A DNA stretch of 36,458 nt from DATAWZ01 sp036266975 (GTDB taxonomy: Bacteria > Actinomycetota > Thermoleophilia > Solirubrobacterales > Solirubrobacteraceae), in contig DATAWZ010000083.1 of NCBI GenBank assembly GCA_036266975.1, positions 1 to 36,458 of the forward strand. The letters are read 5' to 3'. The translations under genes and the position numbers were made by a program. Below, piece after piece: positions 15,092-23,431 of this stretch (position 1 is its first letter; each line of letters starts with the position of its first letter). Below the pieces are notes generated by a model, which did not search any database, was not told where the DNA came from, and saw nothing but the letters and a program-made list of their open reading frames with translations.

Positions 15092-16507
15092 CTACCGGCG
15101 CGGGACGAGCGTGAGCAGCGCCGCGCTGCTCGCCGGGACGGTCACGGTCGTCCCCGCCACGGGCCCTGCGGTGAGCATCACGCCCGTGGTCGCCTCGGGC
15201 GAGGGGGCGCTCAGCCGCACCAGGCTGACCGGGCTCGACCGGGCCGTCTCGAGCGGGATCCGAACCCTCAGCGGCTCGGCGCCCGGCGCCTCGTCGTCGA
15301 CGATCAGGACCCGCACGCGCCCGCCGGCGGTGAGCGCCGCGGTCACGCCCACATCCAGCCCACCCGGGCGCACGCGAACCGGCAGCGGCCGCTCCCCCAC
15401 GAGCGGCCGCGCCAGCCGCAGCGCGTACCACTGCGGCTCGGCCGTGAGCTGGCCGGCGGCGAGCGCGGCGGGAGAGGCGGCGGCGAGCGGCGCGTAGCCG
15501 GTCGGCTCGGCCGGCAGGTCGTGGAGGTTCACGCCGTCCAGCTGCGCGCTCATCGCCTGCCCGATGAACCCGGCGGCCCACAGCGCGGCGGCGAAGGTGT
15601 CGCTGACCCCCGGTTCGCCCCGGCAGGCCACGTCGTTGGTCTCGTCGATCCGCAGCGGCGTGTGGGCCCCGCGGGCGATCGCCGCCATCCGCGCGAGCAG
15701 CGCCGCCTGCGCGCGCAGCCGCGAGGCGCTCAGCAGGTCGACCGCCGTCGGCGCCGGAGGCCCGCATGCGCTGAGCGGGTAGTAGTGGGCGCTCAGCAGC
15801 GCGGGGTGCACGGCGCTCGCGAACGCGGGGACCCAGTCCAGGTTGGGCGGGTAGCTGGAGACACCGGGGCCGGCGAGCGGCGCGCGGGGCCAGATCCGGT
15901 CGATCGCCGCCCGGTAGGCGCGCACCTCGCGCACGTAGTCGTCGAACCGATAGCCGACCGGGCGCAGCCCGTCGGCGACGAAGCGGTCGGGCTCGTTGCC
16001 GATCGACACGCCGATCAGCGCCTGGCCGAGGTCGGCGTGCGCCGTGGCGACCTCCTGGGCCGCCGCGGCCGGGTCGTAGTGGCCGAGGTCGGCCGTGAGC
16101 AGCACCCGCCAGCCGGTGCGCCGCACGAGCACCGCGAGCGCGGCGAGATCGGCCTGGGTGACCGTGCCCGCGGCGCTCCGGTCGGCGGTCGCGCCGCCGA
16201 GGCGCAGCACGCCGGGCCCGAGCTCGCGCAGCAGCGGGGCGAAGTTGCCGCGGCTCGCGAACGTGGCGAGCTGATCCAGGTCGCCGACCTCGAACGACAG
16301 GCCCAGGAATTGGGGAGAAGTCGCGGCGCCCGGATGGGCGAGGGTGAGGGAGACCGTCAGGGCGCGGCCGGTGGGCCCGGCGGTTCGGGGGCTCGCGCCG
16401 GGCAGCGCCGCGGCGGCGCTGGCGGCCCAGGCGAGCAGCAGCGCACCGGTCAGCCGGCCGGACCAGCGCCTGTCTGCTCGTGTCCCGAGGCGGCCCGTGC
16501 GGCGAGC
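15092..16507 (-). CDS. Secreted GH79-like glycosidase, start codon missing
   Basis: Heparanase/beta-glucuronidase-like glycoside hydrolase (clan A). Acid/base Glu in SIGNEPD and nucleophile Glu in LRIDETND are both present; numbered from the internal GTG at 16210 they are residues 73 and 190. The reading frame continues upstream of 16210 with family-like sequence (SPQFLGLSFEVGDL, GNFAPLLRELGPGVLRLGG) and an export signal (LTGALLLAWAASAAAALPGA), up to a TAG at 16508-16510. No ATG, GTG or TTG occurs in frame between that stop and the signal peptide. The stop belongs to the terminus of the repeat element beginning at 16509, so the native start was probably removed when the element arrived. The gene may be silent, may start at a rare codon (a CTG lies at 16451-16453), or may start internally without its signal peptide. 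Confidence 0.72.
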   Translation of the reverse strand, partial: ARRTGRLGTRADRRWSGRLTGALLLAWAASAAAALPGASPRTAGPTGRALTVSLTLAHPGAATSPQFLGLSFEVGDLDQLATFASRGNFAPLLRELGPGVLRLGGATADRSAAGTVTQADLAALAVLVRRTGWRVLLTADLGHYDPAAAAQEVATAHADLGQALIGVSIGNEPDRFVADGLRPVGYRFDDYVREVRAYRAAIDRIWPRAPLAGPGVSSYPPNLDWVPAFASAVHPALLSAHYYPLSACGPPAPTAVDLLSASRLRAQAALLARMAAIARGAHTPLRIDETNDVACRGEPGVSDTFAAALWAAGFIGQAMSAQLDGVNLHDLPAEPTGYAPLAAASPAALAAGQLTAEPQWYALRLARPLVGERPLPVRVRPGGLDVGVTAALTAGGRVRVLIVDDEAPGAEPLRVRIPLETARSSPVSLVRLSAPSPEATTGVMLTAGPVAGTTVTVPASSAALLTLVPRR

Positions 16508-16508
16508 C

Positions 16509-16671
16509 TAGTGACACCTCCGGCAAATCCGCTCCCGCTTCGCGGCTGCAAATCTTCGCCTGGCGGCGTCCTCGGGAGCCGAAACAGCGCTGCTATTCCG
16601 GCTCCCTGCGTCCTGGCCATGCTCGATTTTCGCTCGCGAATCGACGACCGGATCTACCGCAGGCACCACTA
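16509..16671. repeat. Small palindromic repeat element, copy 2 (complete)
   Basis: Complete 163-bp copy of the element at 1-137. It starts TAGTGACACCTCCGG and ends mirror-like in CACTA; the outer 23 bases of each end form imperfect inverted repeats (about 16-17 of 23 match). The inner hairpin lies at 16574-16606. It fills the gap between pilC (stop at 16677) and the GH79-like gene. No target-site duplication is obvious. Confidence 0.82.
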
Positions 16672-16676
16672 GAGGA

Positions 16677-17885
16677 CTAGCGGATCTGGTTGTAGACGTC
16701 GAACAGGGGCAGGTACATCGAGATGACGATGAACCCGACGATGCTGCCGACGAGGATGATCATCGCCGGCTCGAGGATCGAGGTGAGCTGCTTGACCGCG
16801 GCGGCGACCTCGTCCTCGTAGAACTCGGCGATCTTGCTGAGCATGGTGTCCAGCGCGCCGGTCTCTTCGCCGACGCCGATCATGTGGCTGACCATGGCCG
16901 GGAAGACCGGCGCCTTGGAGAGCGGCTCGGAGATCGTGCCGCCGCGCTTGACCGACGCGATGACCGAGTCCATGGCGTCGCCGATCACGACGTTGCCGGC
17001 GGTGTTGCCGACGATGTCGAGCGCCTGAAGGAGCGGGACGCCGGCGCTGACCAGCGAGGCGAGCGTGCGCGACCAGCGCGCGATGCCGACCTTCTGGACG
17101 ATCTCGCCGATGTGCAGCGGGACGCGCAGACGGAAGCGGTCCCATTGGGCGCGCCCCCAGGTGGAGCGCTTCCACTTGATGAAGGCGACGACGCCGACGA
17201 CGGCGACGATGATCAGCAGGTACCAGGAGCTGGTGACCAGGTGGGACATGAACACCGACACCTTGGTGATCCCCGGCAGGCTGCCGCCGAACTCCTTGAA
17301 GACGTTCACGAACACCGGCACCAGGAAGGCAACGAGCGCGATCATCACCGCGAAGGCGAAGGTGATGACCAGGATCGGGTAGACCATCGCGGCGCGGATC
17401 TGCCGGCGCAGGCTCGCGTCCTTCTCGAGCTGGTCGGCGGTGCGCAGCAGCGCGCTCTCGAGCGTGCCACCGATCTCGCCGGCGCGGGTCATCGCGATGA
17501 ACAGCGGATCGAAGATCTTCGGGTGGCGCTCGAGCGCGTCCGAGAGCGGCAGGCCCGCCTCGACGTCCTTACGCACGGCGACGAGCGTGCTCTTGAGCAG
17601 CTTGTTCTCGGTCTGCTCCTCGAGCACGTACAGTGCGCGCAGGATGGTCATGCCCGAGTTGACCATCGTGGCCAGCTGGCGCGAGGTGACGGCGAGCTCG
17701 CTCGCCTTGACCCGCGGAAAGATGTCCAGGTTCAGCTCGCGCGAGGCGTGCTTGGCCGAGATGTCCAGGACGATCAGGCCGCGCGCCTTGAGCTGGTCGG
17801 AGACCGCCTGCTTGGAGTCCGCGTCGACCTCGCCGCGGGCCTTGACCCCGGCGATGTCCATCGCCTTGAAGACGAAGGTACTCAT
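16677..17885 (-). CDS. pilC: Type IV pilus inner-membrane platform protein PilC
   Basis: Polytopic platform of the type IV pilus / type II secretion machine (PilC/GspF family), linking the cytoplasmic ATPases to pilin polymerisation. 402 residues with two GspF domains: the first at about 70-193 (VTSRQLATMVNSGMTILRAL .. EIGGTLESAL), the second at about 273-395 (RWSRTLASLVSAGVPLLQAL .. GVGEETGALDTML). The usual membrane helices lie near 170-192, 220-240 and 375-395. The N-terminal YxFKAxD-type start is conserved as FVFKAMD. GGAG lies 7 bases before the ATG. It is the last gene of the minus-strand pilus run, 70 bp after pilT, and is followed directly by the repeat element. Confidence 0.95.
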   Translation of the reverse strand: MSTFVFKAMDIAGVKARGEVDADSKQAVSDQLKARGLIVLDISAKHASRELNLDIFPRVKASELAVTSRQLATMVNSGMTILRALYVLEEQTENKLLKSTLVAVRKDVEAGLPLSDALERHPKIFDPLFIAMTRAGEIGGTLESALLRTADQLEKDASLRRQIRAAMVYPILVITFAFAVMIALVAFLVPVFVNVFKEFGGSLPGITKVSVFMSHLVTSSWYLLIIVAVVGVVAFIKWKRSTWGRAQWDRFRLRVPLHIGEIVQKVGIARWSRTLASLVSAGVPLLQALDIVGNTAGNVVIGDAMDSVIASVKRGGTISEPLSKAPVFPAMVSHMIGVGEETGALDTMLSKIAEFYEDEVAAAVKQLTSILEPAMIILVGSIVGFIVISMYLPLFDVYNQIR

Positions 17886-17955
17886 GCGCAGGCTCCGTTG
17901 GTTGGGGTACCCGAGTACGCGCGAAGCGCCCGGGCCCTCCTAGGCAGCAGCCCAC

Positions 17956-19068
17956 TCATGCGGCCACGGCGCCAATCTCGGGAATGCCGAAGTCGGCGGC
18001 GCCGAGCAGGCGGCGCAGCTCACCGGGCGTCGTGGTGCGCGTCTCGGCCAGCTTCTGGGTGATCGCGCCGCTGCGCACGAGCGTGGCCAGCGCGGTGTCC
18101 ATCGTCTGCATCCCGGCGGCGGCGCCGGTCTGCAGCGCGGTCGGAATCTGATGGGTCTTGCCCTCGCGGATCAGGTTGCGGACCGCCGGCGTGGGGATCA
18201 GAACCTCGCACGCGACGACGCGGCGGGCGCCGTCGGCGCTGGGCAGCAGCTGCTGGGTGATGATCCCCTGCAGCGCGACCGAGAGCTGGACGCGGACCTG
18301 GCCCTGCTGCTCGGCCGGGAACACGTCGATGATGCGATCGATCGTCTGGGCGGTGTCCTGGGTGTGCAGGGTGGCGAAGACCAGGTGGCCGGTCTCCGCG
18401 GCGGTCAGCGCGGTGGAGATCGTCTCCAGGTCGCGCATCTCGCCGACGAGGATCACGTCGGGGTCCTGGCGCAGGGCCGCCTTCAGGGCGGCCGCGAAGC
18501 TCGTCGCGTCGGCACCGAGCTCGCGCTGGTTGACCAGGCAGCTCTTGTGCATGTGCAGGAACTCGATCGGGTCCTCGATCGTCATGATGTGGTCTTCGCG
18601 GGTCTCGTTGATCTCATCGACCATCGCCGCGAGCGAGGTGGACTTGCCCGAGCCGGTGGGGCCGGTGACGAGCACGAAGCCGCGGGGCTTGCGGCACAGC
18701 TCGTGGGTGATCGGCGGCAGACCGAGGTCGTCGACGCCCTTCAGCTCGGCGGGGATCAACCGGAACGCGGCGCCGACGGCGGCGCGCTGGTAGTAGGCGT
18801 TGACCCGGAAGCGGGCCCGGCCAGGCACCGAGTAGGCGAAGTCGATCTGCCAGTCGGTCTCCAGGCGCTGGCGCTGGTCGCTGCTGAGGATCGAGTAGAC
18901 GATCTCGCGCGTGTCGGTCGAGCTCAGGACCGGGTACTCCTCCAGGCGCTGCAGGCGGCCGCGGATACGCACGGTCGGCCGCGCCCCGGCGCTCAGGTGC
19001 AGGTCCGACGCCCGGCGGGCGATCGTCTCCAGCAGCAGCTCAGCGAAATCCAGTGTCCCGTCGCCCAT
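17956..19068 (-). CDS. pilT: Type IV pilus retraction ATPase PilT
   Basis: Hexameric ATPase that depolymerises pili and powers twitching and DNA uptake. 370 residues, typical length. Seen: N-terminal PAS-like domain (ASDLHLSAGARP), Walker A GPTGSGKST at 136-143, an Asp box with acidic residues (MTIEDPIEF), Walker B-like PDVILVGEMRD, a His box (TGHLVFATLHT), and the PilT-specific C-terminal motif as AVRNLIREGK (usual form AIRNLIRE). Presence of that motif separates it from the PilB paralogs next door. It starts 79 bp after the stop of the upstream pilB gene; no strong ribosome-binding site is visible. Confidence 0.95.
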   Translation of the reverse strand: MGDGTLDFAELLLETIARRASDLHLSAGARPTVRIRGRLQRLEEYPVLSSTDTREIVYSILSSDQRQRLETDWQIDFAYSVPGRARFRVNAYYQRAAVGAAFRLIPAELKGVDDLGLPPITHELCRKPRGFVLVTGPTGSGKSTSLAAMVDEINETREDHIMTIEDPIEFLHMHKSCLVNQRELGADATSFAAALKAALRQDPDVILVGEMRDLETISTALTAAETGHLVFATLHTQDTAQTIDRIIDVFPAEQQGQVRVQLSVALQGIITQQLLPSADGARRVVACEVLIPTPAVRNLIREGKTHQIPTALQTGAAAGMQTMDTALATLVRSGAITQKLAETRTTTPGELRRLLGAADFGIPEIGAVAA

Positions 19069-19147
19069 TCCGAGGTGGCTATCGGCCCGGGCGGGCCGGG
19101 CCTTTACCCCCGAGGACCTCCGACTGGACGAAAGGTCCAGGGGCCGT

Positions 19148-20836
19148 TCAGGCCCGCAGGCGGGCGGCGCGCTCGACCTCGCCCAGCGTGGTCATGCCCG
19201 CGCGCACCTTGGTCAGGCCGTCTTCGCGGACGGTCGACATGCCCTGCTCGATCGCGCAGGCGGTGATCTCCTCCGAGGAGGCGTGTCCGCGCACCAGCGC
19301 GCGGACCTCCTCGGTGAGCCCGAGCACCTCGTAGAGCGCGACGCGGCCGTGAAAGCCGGTGCCGTCGCAGCGCACGCAGCCGACGGCCTCGCACGGGCGC
19401 TCGGGCATGCCCGTGGCGCGCTTGCACGACGCGCACAGGGTGCGCACCAAGCGCTGAGCGACGATGAAATCCACCGCGGCGGCGATCGTCGGCTCTTCGA
19501 CGCCGAGGTCGGCCAGGCGTCGGAGCGTGCTCGGCGCGCCGCGCGTGTGCACGGTGCCGAGCACCAGGTGCCCGGAGAGCGCGGCCTGCATGGTCGTGGT
19601 CGCCGCCTCCTTGTCGCGGATCTCCCCCACGACGATGACGTCGGGGTCGGCGCGCAACAGCGAGCGAAACCCGCCGGCGAAGGTCACGCCGGTCCGCGGG
19701 CTCACCTGCACCTGTTTGACGCCCGGGATCCGTGTCTCGACCGGGTCCTCGATCGTGACGATCGAGCGCGCGCCGGTGTTGATCTGCTCGAGCGCGGCGT
19801 ACAGGGTCGTCGTCTTGCCCGAACCCGTCGGACCGGCGATGAGGACCGCGCCGTGGAGCTGGTCGATCGCCTGGCGGAAGCATTCGCGCTGGGGGCCGAG
19901 CATGCCCAGCGACTCCAGGCTGCGCCCGCCGGTGGAGATCGGCAGCACGCGGATGATCACCGCCTCGCCCTCGACGACCGGCAGGCTGAGGATGCGCAGG
20001 TCCACCGTGCGCCCGCCGACCCCCTGCACGCAGCGGCCCTCCTGGGCCAGCCGGCGCTCGGAGATGTCCAGGTCGCCGAGGATCTTTATGCGGGAGACGA
20101 CGCTCGCCGCCAGGCGCGCGGGGATCCGCGCGGCGGGGCGCAGCATGCCGTCGATCCGCAGCTGGACGCGCAGCTCCTCGCCATGCGGGTCGAAGTGGAT
20201 GTCCGAGGCGCGGTGGTCGATCGCCTGGACGACCACCGAGTCCACCAGGGCGATCGCCCCCTCCTCCCCACCGAGCGTGGCCGCGAGGTCGATCTGGATC
20301 GGCACCGGCGCCGCCGCCGAGCTCGAGGCCATCGGTCTCATGCTCCCCAAGCGGGCGAGCAGCCCATGGATGTCGTCGGCGGTCGCCGCCGCCGGGCGCA
20401 CGCGCTCGCCGGTGAGCATGGCCACGTCGTCGAGGATCAGCACGTTGGTCGGGTCGGCCATCGCCAGCAGCAGCGAGCCGTCGTCCAGGCGCGCGACCGG
20501 CACGGCCTGATAGCGCCGCGCGGTATCGGCGCTGACCAGCCCGACGACCGCCGCGTCGGGCTCGAACACCGCCAGGTCGACGTAGTCGACGCCGATCCGC
20601 ATCGACAGCGCGCGGGCGAGTTGCTCCTCGGTGACCGCGCGCTGGTCGACCAGCACCCGCCCGGTCGTGCGCCCGTCGGCGCGGGCGGTGTGGACCGCGG
20701 CCTCGATCGTGGCGCGGTCGGCGAACCCGAGCTGGGCGACGATCTCCCCGATCGGCAGCGCGGAGCGCTCCTTGTGCACGTGCCAGCCCGGGGCCCGCAC
20801 CGCGCCATCCTCGGCGGTGAGGGGGGTGTCGCTCAC
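19148..20836 (-). CDS. pilB: Type IV pilus assembly ATPase, PilB/GspE family (second of two)
   Basis: Assembly ATPase of 562 residues. An N-terminal GspE/PilB domain (about 28-165) precedes the ATPase core: ASDIHFDPHGE, Walker A GPTGSGKTTTL with Lys341, an ED box (TIEDPVETRI), Walker B region PDVIVVGEIRD and His box (SGHLVLGTVHT). A four-Cys zinc motif (CASC .. CVRC) lies near 470-495, as in PilB/GspE and not in PilT. Its ATG overlaps the stop of the upstream paralog by 4 bp (ATGA at 20833-20836), which suggests translational coupling and similar output. Its N-terminus is shorter and it lacks the acidic linker seen in its neighbour, so the two are diverged paralogs. Confidence 0.92.
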   Translation of the reverse strand: MSDTPLTAEDGAVRAPGWHVHKERSALPIGEIVAQLGFADRATIEAAVHTARADGRTTGRVLVDQRAVTEEQLARALSMRIGVDYVDLAVFEPDAAVVGLVSADTARRYQAVPVARLDDGSLLLAMADPTNVLILDDVAMLTGERVRPAAATADDIHGLLARLGSMRPMASSSAAAPVPIQIDLAATLGGEEGAIALVDSVVVQAIDHRASDIHFDPHGEELRVQLRIDGMLRPAARIPARLAASVVSRIKILGDLDISERRLAQEGRCVQGVGGRTVDLRILSLPVVEGEAVIIRVLPISTGGRSLESLGMLGPQRECFRQAIDQLHGAVLIAGPTGSGKTTTLYAALEQINTGARSIVTIEDPVETRIPGVKQVQVSPRTGVTFAGGFRSLLRADPDVIVVGEIRDKEAATTTMQAALSGHLVLGTVHTRGAPSTLRRLADLGVEEPTIAAAVDFIVAQRLVRTLCASCKRATGMPERPCEAVGCVRCDGTGFHGRVALYEVLGLTEEVRALVRGHASSEEITACAIEQGMSTVREDGLTKVRAGMTTLGEVERAARLRA

Positions 20837-22596
20837 GATGACCCGATGACCCGCCCGACCTCGGCGATCGAGGTCCGTCCGTGCCTGACCTTGTCCAGTC
20901 CGTCATCGCGCAGGCGGCGCATCCCCTGGCGCACCGCGACCTCGCGGATCTCATCGGCGGGCCGGCGCTCGATCGTCATCGAGCGGATCTCCGGCGTGAG
21001 CGACATCACCTCGTACAGGCCGATCCGGCCGCGGTAGCCGGTGCCCGCGCAGCGGGTGCAGCCCACGGGCTCGTAGGCCTCGATGTCGAGCGTGGCCGCG
21101 TAGCCGTTCTCGCGCAGGACCTCGGCCGGGACGATCGTGCGCCGCTTGCAGTGCGCGCACAGCATGCGGGCCAGGCGCTGGGCCACGATGCAGTCGATCG
21201 CCGAGGCGACCAGGAAGGGCTCGATGCCCATCTCGGTGAGCCGGGTGATCGCCGTCGGCGCGTCGTTGGTGTGCAGCGTGGAGAGCACGAGGTGGCCGGT
21301 GAGCGCGGCCTCGATGGCGATCTGGGCGGTGTCGCGGTCGCGGATCTCGCCGACCATGATCACGTCGGGGTCGGCCCGGACCATCGAGCGCAGCCCGGTC
21401 GCGAAGGTCAGCCCGACCTTGGGCAGGACCTGCAGCTGGGTGATCCCGTCGAGCTGGTACTCGACCGGGTCCTCGATCGTGATGATGTTCTTCTCGCGGG
21501 TGTTGAGGACCTGCAGCGCGGCGTACAGCGTGGTCGACTTGCCCGAGCCGGTGGGGCCGGTGACGAGGATCGCGCCGTAGGCCTGGCCAAACGCCTTCGC
21601 GAAGCGCTCGTGCTCGGTCGGCGACATGCCGAGCTTGTCGAGCTCCATCACCACCGACTGCTTGTCCAGGATGCGCATGACCAGGCCCTCGCCGAGCACG
21701 CTGGGCAGGGTGACCACACGCAGGTCGACGTGGCGTCCGTCGACCTGGAGCCCGACGCGCCCGTCCTGGGGCAGCCGTCGCTCGGCGATGTTCAGGTCGG
21801 CCATGATCTTCACGCGCGAGACGACGCCGGCGGCCAGCCGGCGCGGCACGGTCGTGGCGTCGTGCAGCACGCCGTCGACCCGGAAGCGCACGCGCAGGTC
21901 CCGCCCGTCCGGGTACAGGTGCAGGTCCGACGCGCGCTGCTCGACGGCCTGGGCGACGATCTGGTTGACGAGCTTGATGACCGGCGCGTCGTCGGCGGAC
22001 TCGTGCAGGTCGACGACCTCGGCGGGCTCGCTGTCGGCGACCTCCTCGGCGACGACGTCGTCGAGCCGCTGCAGCCGCCCGATCAGCGCGACGATGTCGT
22101 CGGGGGCGGCGACCGCGGGCCGCACGTCGTAGCCGGTCATGATCGCGATGTCGTCGACGGCGAGGACGTTGGAGGGGTCGGCCATCGCCACCAGCAGCCC
22201 GCGCGGCCCGGTGAAGGAGACCGGCACGGCCTGGTAGCGGCGCGCGGTGGACGTGCTCACGAGGTTGGCCGCGCTCATGTCGACCTTGTAGATCGCCAGG
22301 TCGAGGTGGTCCAGGCCGTAGCGCTCGGCCAGCGCGCGCGAGAGCGCGTCGCGGGTGAGCACCCCGGTGGAGAGCAGCACCTCCTCGGGCGTCGTCTCGT
22401 GCAGGCGAGCGGACTCGATCGCCTCGTGGACGCGCTCGCCGGAGACGAGGCCCATCTCGACGATCACGTCGGTCAGAAAGCGCGATCCGCCCGTGCGCGA
22501 GGGCGCGGTGATGCCGTCCCAGTCCGGTCGGGCGGGAGGCGCGGTCGCGGCGATGGCGCGCAGCGCCGGGGGCTGTTGCTCGTTGCTCGGTGTCAT
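20833..22596 (-). CDS. pilB: Type IV pilus assembly ATPase, PilB/GspE family (first of two)
   Basis: Assembly ATPase of 587 residues. N-terminal PilB domain about 40-175 (FLTDVIVEMGLVSGERV), then an acidic linker about 178-205, then the ATPase core: ASDLHLYPDG, Walker A GPTGSGKSTTLY with Lys353, TIEDPVEYQL, Walker B region PDVIMVGEIRD, His box TGHLVLSTLHT, and the CAHC .. CTRC zinc motif. The frame is open upstream to 23376, but that part is antisense-like to aroE; the ATG at 22596 overlaps the aroE stop by 4 bp and is preceded by the expected N-terminus. With its paralog it may give two assembly motors, possibly as a mixed ring or for different pilins. Confidence 0.93.
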   Translation of the reverse strand: MTPSNEQQPPALRAIAATAPPARPDWDGITAPSRTGGSRFLTDVIVEMGLVSGERVHEAIESARLHETTPEEVLLSTGVLTRDALSRALAERYGLDHLDLAIYKVDMSAANLVSTSTARRYQAVPVSFTGPRGLLVAMADPSNVLAVDDIAIMTGYDVRPAVAAPDDIVALIGRLQRLDDVVAEEVADSEPAEVVDLHESADDAPVIKLVNQIVAQAVEQRASDLHLYPDGRDLRVRFRVDGVLHDATTVPRRLAAGVVSRVKIMADLNIAERRLPQDGRVGLQVDGRHVDLRVVTLPSVLGEGLVMRILDKQSVVMELDKLGMSPTEHERFAKAFGQAYGAILVTGPTGSGKSTTLYAALQVLNTREKNIITIEDPVEYQLDGITQLQVLPKVGLTFATGLRSMVRADPDVIMVGEIRDRDTAQIAIEAALTGHLVLSTLHTNDAPTAITRLTEMGIEPFLVASAIDCIVAQRLARMLCAHCKRRTIVPAEVLRENGYAATLDIEAYEPVGCTRCAGTGYRGRIGLYEVMSLTPEIRSMTIERRPADEIREVAVRQGMRRLRDDGLDKVRHGRTSIAEVGRVIGSS

Positions 22597-23402
22597 GGCG
22601 TACCTCGGGCGGCGGCGCTCATCGCCGCCAGCGGGGCCGGGCGACCGGTCCAGCGCTCGAAGGAGAGGGCGCCCTGGTGCACAAGCACTTCCAGCCCGTC
22701 GACGAGCGTTGCCCCCGCTGCGCGTGCCGCCCGCGCCAGCGCGGTGTCCCCGTCGCGATAGACCAGGTCGACCACATACCGATAGTGCCTGATGTCGTCC
22801 GCTGACAGGCCCAGGCATTCGAGTTCTCGAGCCTCGCTGGACGCATGTCCGAGTCCGACGGCGGTGCAGTTGACGAGCACGTCGGCGGCGACCGGCCCGG
22901 GGACCGCCTCGGCGCCGAGCTCGTCGGCCAGCTCGCGGGCGCGCTCGGCGGTGCGGTTGGTCACCATGACGCGGCGCGCGCCGCCGCGCGCGAGCGCCCA
23001 CACGACCGCGCGGGCGCTGCCGCCGGCGCCCAGGACGAGCGCGTCCAGGCCGGCGAGGGGCGCGCCGAGCGCGGCGAGTAGCCCGGGGGCATCGGTGTTC
23101 TCGGCGGCGATCCGCCCGTCGGCGCTGAACGAGAGCGTGTTGGCCGCCCCGATCTCGAGCGCGGCGTCGGAGGCCTCGTCGGCGAGCGCGAGCGCGGCGT
23201 GCTTGTGCGGGATCGTGACGTTGATGCCGGCGAAGCCGGCGGCGGGGAGCGCACGCACGGTCTCGGTGAACAGCTCGGGGGGCAGCGGCAGCTTCTGGTA
23301 GGCCCAGCCCTCCAGGCCGCTGGCCGCGAACGCGGCGCTGAACATCGCCGGGGAGCGGCTGTGCGCCACCGGCCACCCGGCCACCCCTAGGCGTGTCGGC
23401 AC
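22593..23402 (-). CDS. aroE: Shikimate dehydrogenase
   Basis: NADPH-dependent reduction of 3-dehydroshikimate to shikimate in aromatic amino-acid synthesis. 269 residues. Seen: shikimate-binding Ser pair in HSRSPAMF, catalytic Lys67 in IPHKHAAL, Asp104 in ENTDAPG, NADP loop GAGGSA at 125-130 with NRTAERA after the next strand, and the C-terminal HQGALSFERWTG. The GTG at 23402 is the only start that keeps the N-terminal GVAGWPVAHS; no good ribosome-binding site precedes it. The stop overlaps the pilB start by 4 bp, and the gene lies 29 bp after mltG. Confidence 0.93.
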   Translation of the reverse strand: MPTRLGVAGWPVAHSRSPAMFSAAFAASGLEGWAYQKLPLPPELFTETVRALPAAGFAGINVTIPHKHAALALADEASDAALEIGAANTLSFSADGRIAAENTDAPGLLAALGAPLAGLDALVLGAGGSARAVVWALARGGARRVMVTNRTAERARELADELGAEAVPGPVAADVLVNCTAVGLGHASSEARELECLGLSADDIRHYRYVVDLVYRDGDTALARAARAAGATLVDGLEVLVHQGALSFERWTGRPAPLAAMSAAARGTP

Positions 23403-23431
23403 ACCGACACCATGCCGCGCCGGCGCGCGGC

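Noticed and set aside
15036..16526. Long minus-strand frame over the GH79-like gene starting with an ATG within the repeat
   Set aside because: Its translation is Arg/Pro-rich with no GH79 motifs; the catalytic motifs lie in the other frame (15092-16507).
19069..19147. GGCCCG/CGGGCC hairpin between the second pilB and pilT as a terminator
   Set aside because: Only a 6-bp stem in a GC-rich gap; not distinguishable from background and the genes are likely co-transcribed.
22597..23376. Upstream extension of the first pilB frame
   Set aside because: It overlaps aroE on the same strand in another frame; composition is shadow-like and PilB sequence begins at the ATG at 22596.
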